64,000 nt of DNA, taken from Glandiceps talaboti (taxonomy: Eukaryota > Hemichordata > Enteropneusta > Spengelidae). The position numbers were made by a program, and so were the translations under genes. Location: contig NC_135555.1 in assembly GCF_964340395.1 (NCBI RefSeq), positions 11,476,431 to 11,540,430 on the forward strand. Direction: 5' to 3'. Below, in pieces: positions 63,051 to 64,000 of the stretch (within the stretch, counting starts at the first letter, position 1; every line of letters begins with the position of its first letter). The notes under the pieces are model-generated. The model was not told the origin of the DNA. It worked only from the letters and a program-made list of their open reading frames with translations, and made no database searches.

Positions 63051-63599
63051 GAGAGAGAGACATTATTGTGTTCTGAAGTGGAAAAGTAGGAAGTCCCAGA
63101 ATGTAAACAGACTAGACATCAACTACAGGCTATGCAGCTTTGAACAGCAACCAATATACAATTGTAAAATGACTGATGACTCAATATATTGTTCTCACAT
63201 TTGACAGCACTGAATATATGTGGTCTTGCTAGATATTAGACTTTAGGGGGATTTTACACCAAACACAGAAAAAATATACTGATCATATATTTTTATTTGA
63301 AACATCAAAACCAACAGTTAGAACTTGCTATGTTGTAGACCAACATTATTTTGTTTTGGAATAAAGACTTCCACTTAAAAGGGTTTGTTAGATCATCTGA
63401 CAAGTAAAATGTGTGCATAAAGTGAAAAAAATGAAGTAAGAAAAGTTTAAACTTAAACTTTGAACATGATGTTTACATAAAGTATCCCCAATCCTTGTTT
63501 AGTTTTTTTTTCAAACATTTGAAAAGCTGACTTCAAATGAACAATAAGAAATACAGTTCATTCATGATACTCAGTGAAGGTGAATTTTTTAAATAAATT

Positions 63600-64000
63600 G
63601 GTGTGATAGGTGAACAAACAAGTGAGTAGGTGCCCAGAATGCCAGGTCTACTTATATTATCACTTCACATAATCCAAGGCTTCATGGTTAGTCAGAGATT
63701 ACAATTATTGTTCAGGTACTGAGTATTTTTGATTGGGCAATGTAGAAATTGAATTAAATGGTACATTTCCAAGGTGGTGCCATGCATTATTTTCAGAATG
63801 TGGTCGATCGATGCACTAGTCCATGGTCACAGCTGAATTTATATATGACCATGCCTTGAGCCCAGGTGACATTGTAGTGACCATAGTTGGCAGAACTCAC
63901 ATGGTGTCTAAAGTAGGTTACATGATGCATTTGTATAAATAACTCTAATCCCCCCCCCCCAACTTTCAAAAATTGGTGTGCCTTATCTGACTAACAAATT
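63600..64000. repeat. Large direct repeat, copy 2 (cut by window end)
   Basis: Begins at the same base as copy 1, offset 1,619 bp, and continues to the end of the window. If the homology goes on, the arrangement is a tandem duplication of a ~1.6-kb unit. Confidence 0.93.

Larger units (their letters stand above)
58130..64000. other. Probable 5' intron/upstream flank of SLC9A8, repeat-rich
   Basis: The 58129-57975 exon starts in phase 2, so at least one further coding exon lies 5' (at higher coordinates). I did not recognise it before the window end. The stretch contains poly-C runs, an old dispersed repeat (about 60081-60380), a (CA)n tract, short degenerate repeats and a large direct repeat. 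No other gene was recognised on either strand. Confidence 0.55.

Overview
The window is nuclear DNA from an animal, most likely an aquatic invertebrate bilaterian. It has intron-split protein genes with GT-AG splice sites, AT-rich introns, long GA, CT, TA, CA and ATGT microsatellites, several families of fold-back transposons (MITEs), and a tRNA-derived SINE. The octamer TACATGTA and its relatives recur throughout. I cannot name the phylum from sequence alone; a hemichordate, cephalochordate or lophotrochozoan would all fit.

Layout. (1) 1-13.2 kb, + strand: the ribosome anti-association factor eIF6. Six exons are present and the first coding exon lies upstream of the window. Its introns hold a hAT-like MITE, another fold-back element and several minisatellites. 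(2) 20.7-21.4 kb, - strand: an intronless small heat-shock protein (alpha-crystallin domain). (3) 26.1-33.2 kb, + strand: a six-exon C2H2-type zinc-finger protein of 862 residues, with a 42-bp minisatellite of about 23 copies in its second intron. (4) 40.9-58.1 kb and probably beyond, - strand: a Na+/H+ exchanger of the SLC9A8 (NHE8) type. Fourteen coding exons are present and only the extreme N-terminus is missing. (5) 58.1-64 kb: repeats, including a direct repeat of about 400 bp whose copies start 1,619 bp apart, suggesting a tandem duplication cut by the window end.

The genes are housekeeping or broadly expressed functions (60S ribosome maturation, protein folding, a nuclear zinc-finger factor, endomembrane pH control). 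They form no operon or pathway.

Two observations stand out. First, 22.8-23.9 kb is a nest of inverted repeats embedded in TA/CA microsatellites. It contains at least three different sequences that fold as type I hammerhead self-cleaving ribozymes. One has an intact core, a perfect 4-bp stem II, a 3-bp stem III and a 4-bp stem I. Small stem-III hammerheads of this kind are known from Penelope-like retroelements, and a decayed Penelope-type C-terminal (GIY-YIG-linked) coding fragment is present near 53.7 kb. Second, the SLC9A8 gene contains a U12-type AT-AC intron (47817-48272), with an ATATCCTTT donor, a near-consensus branch site and an AC acceptor. Only this splice restores the conserved protein.
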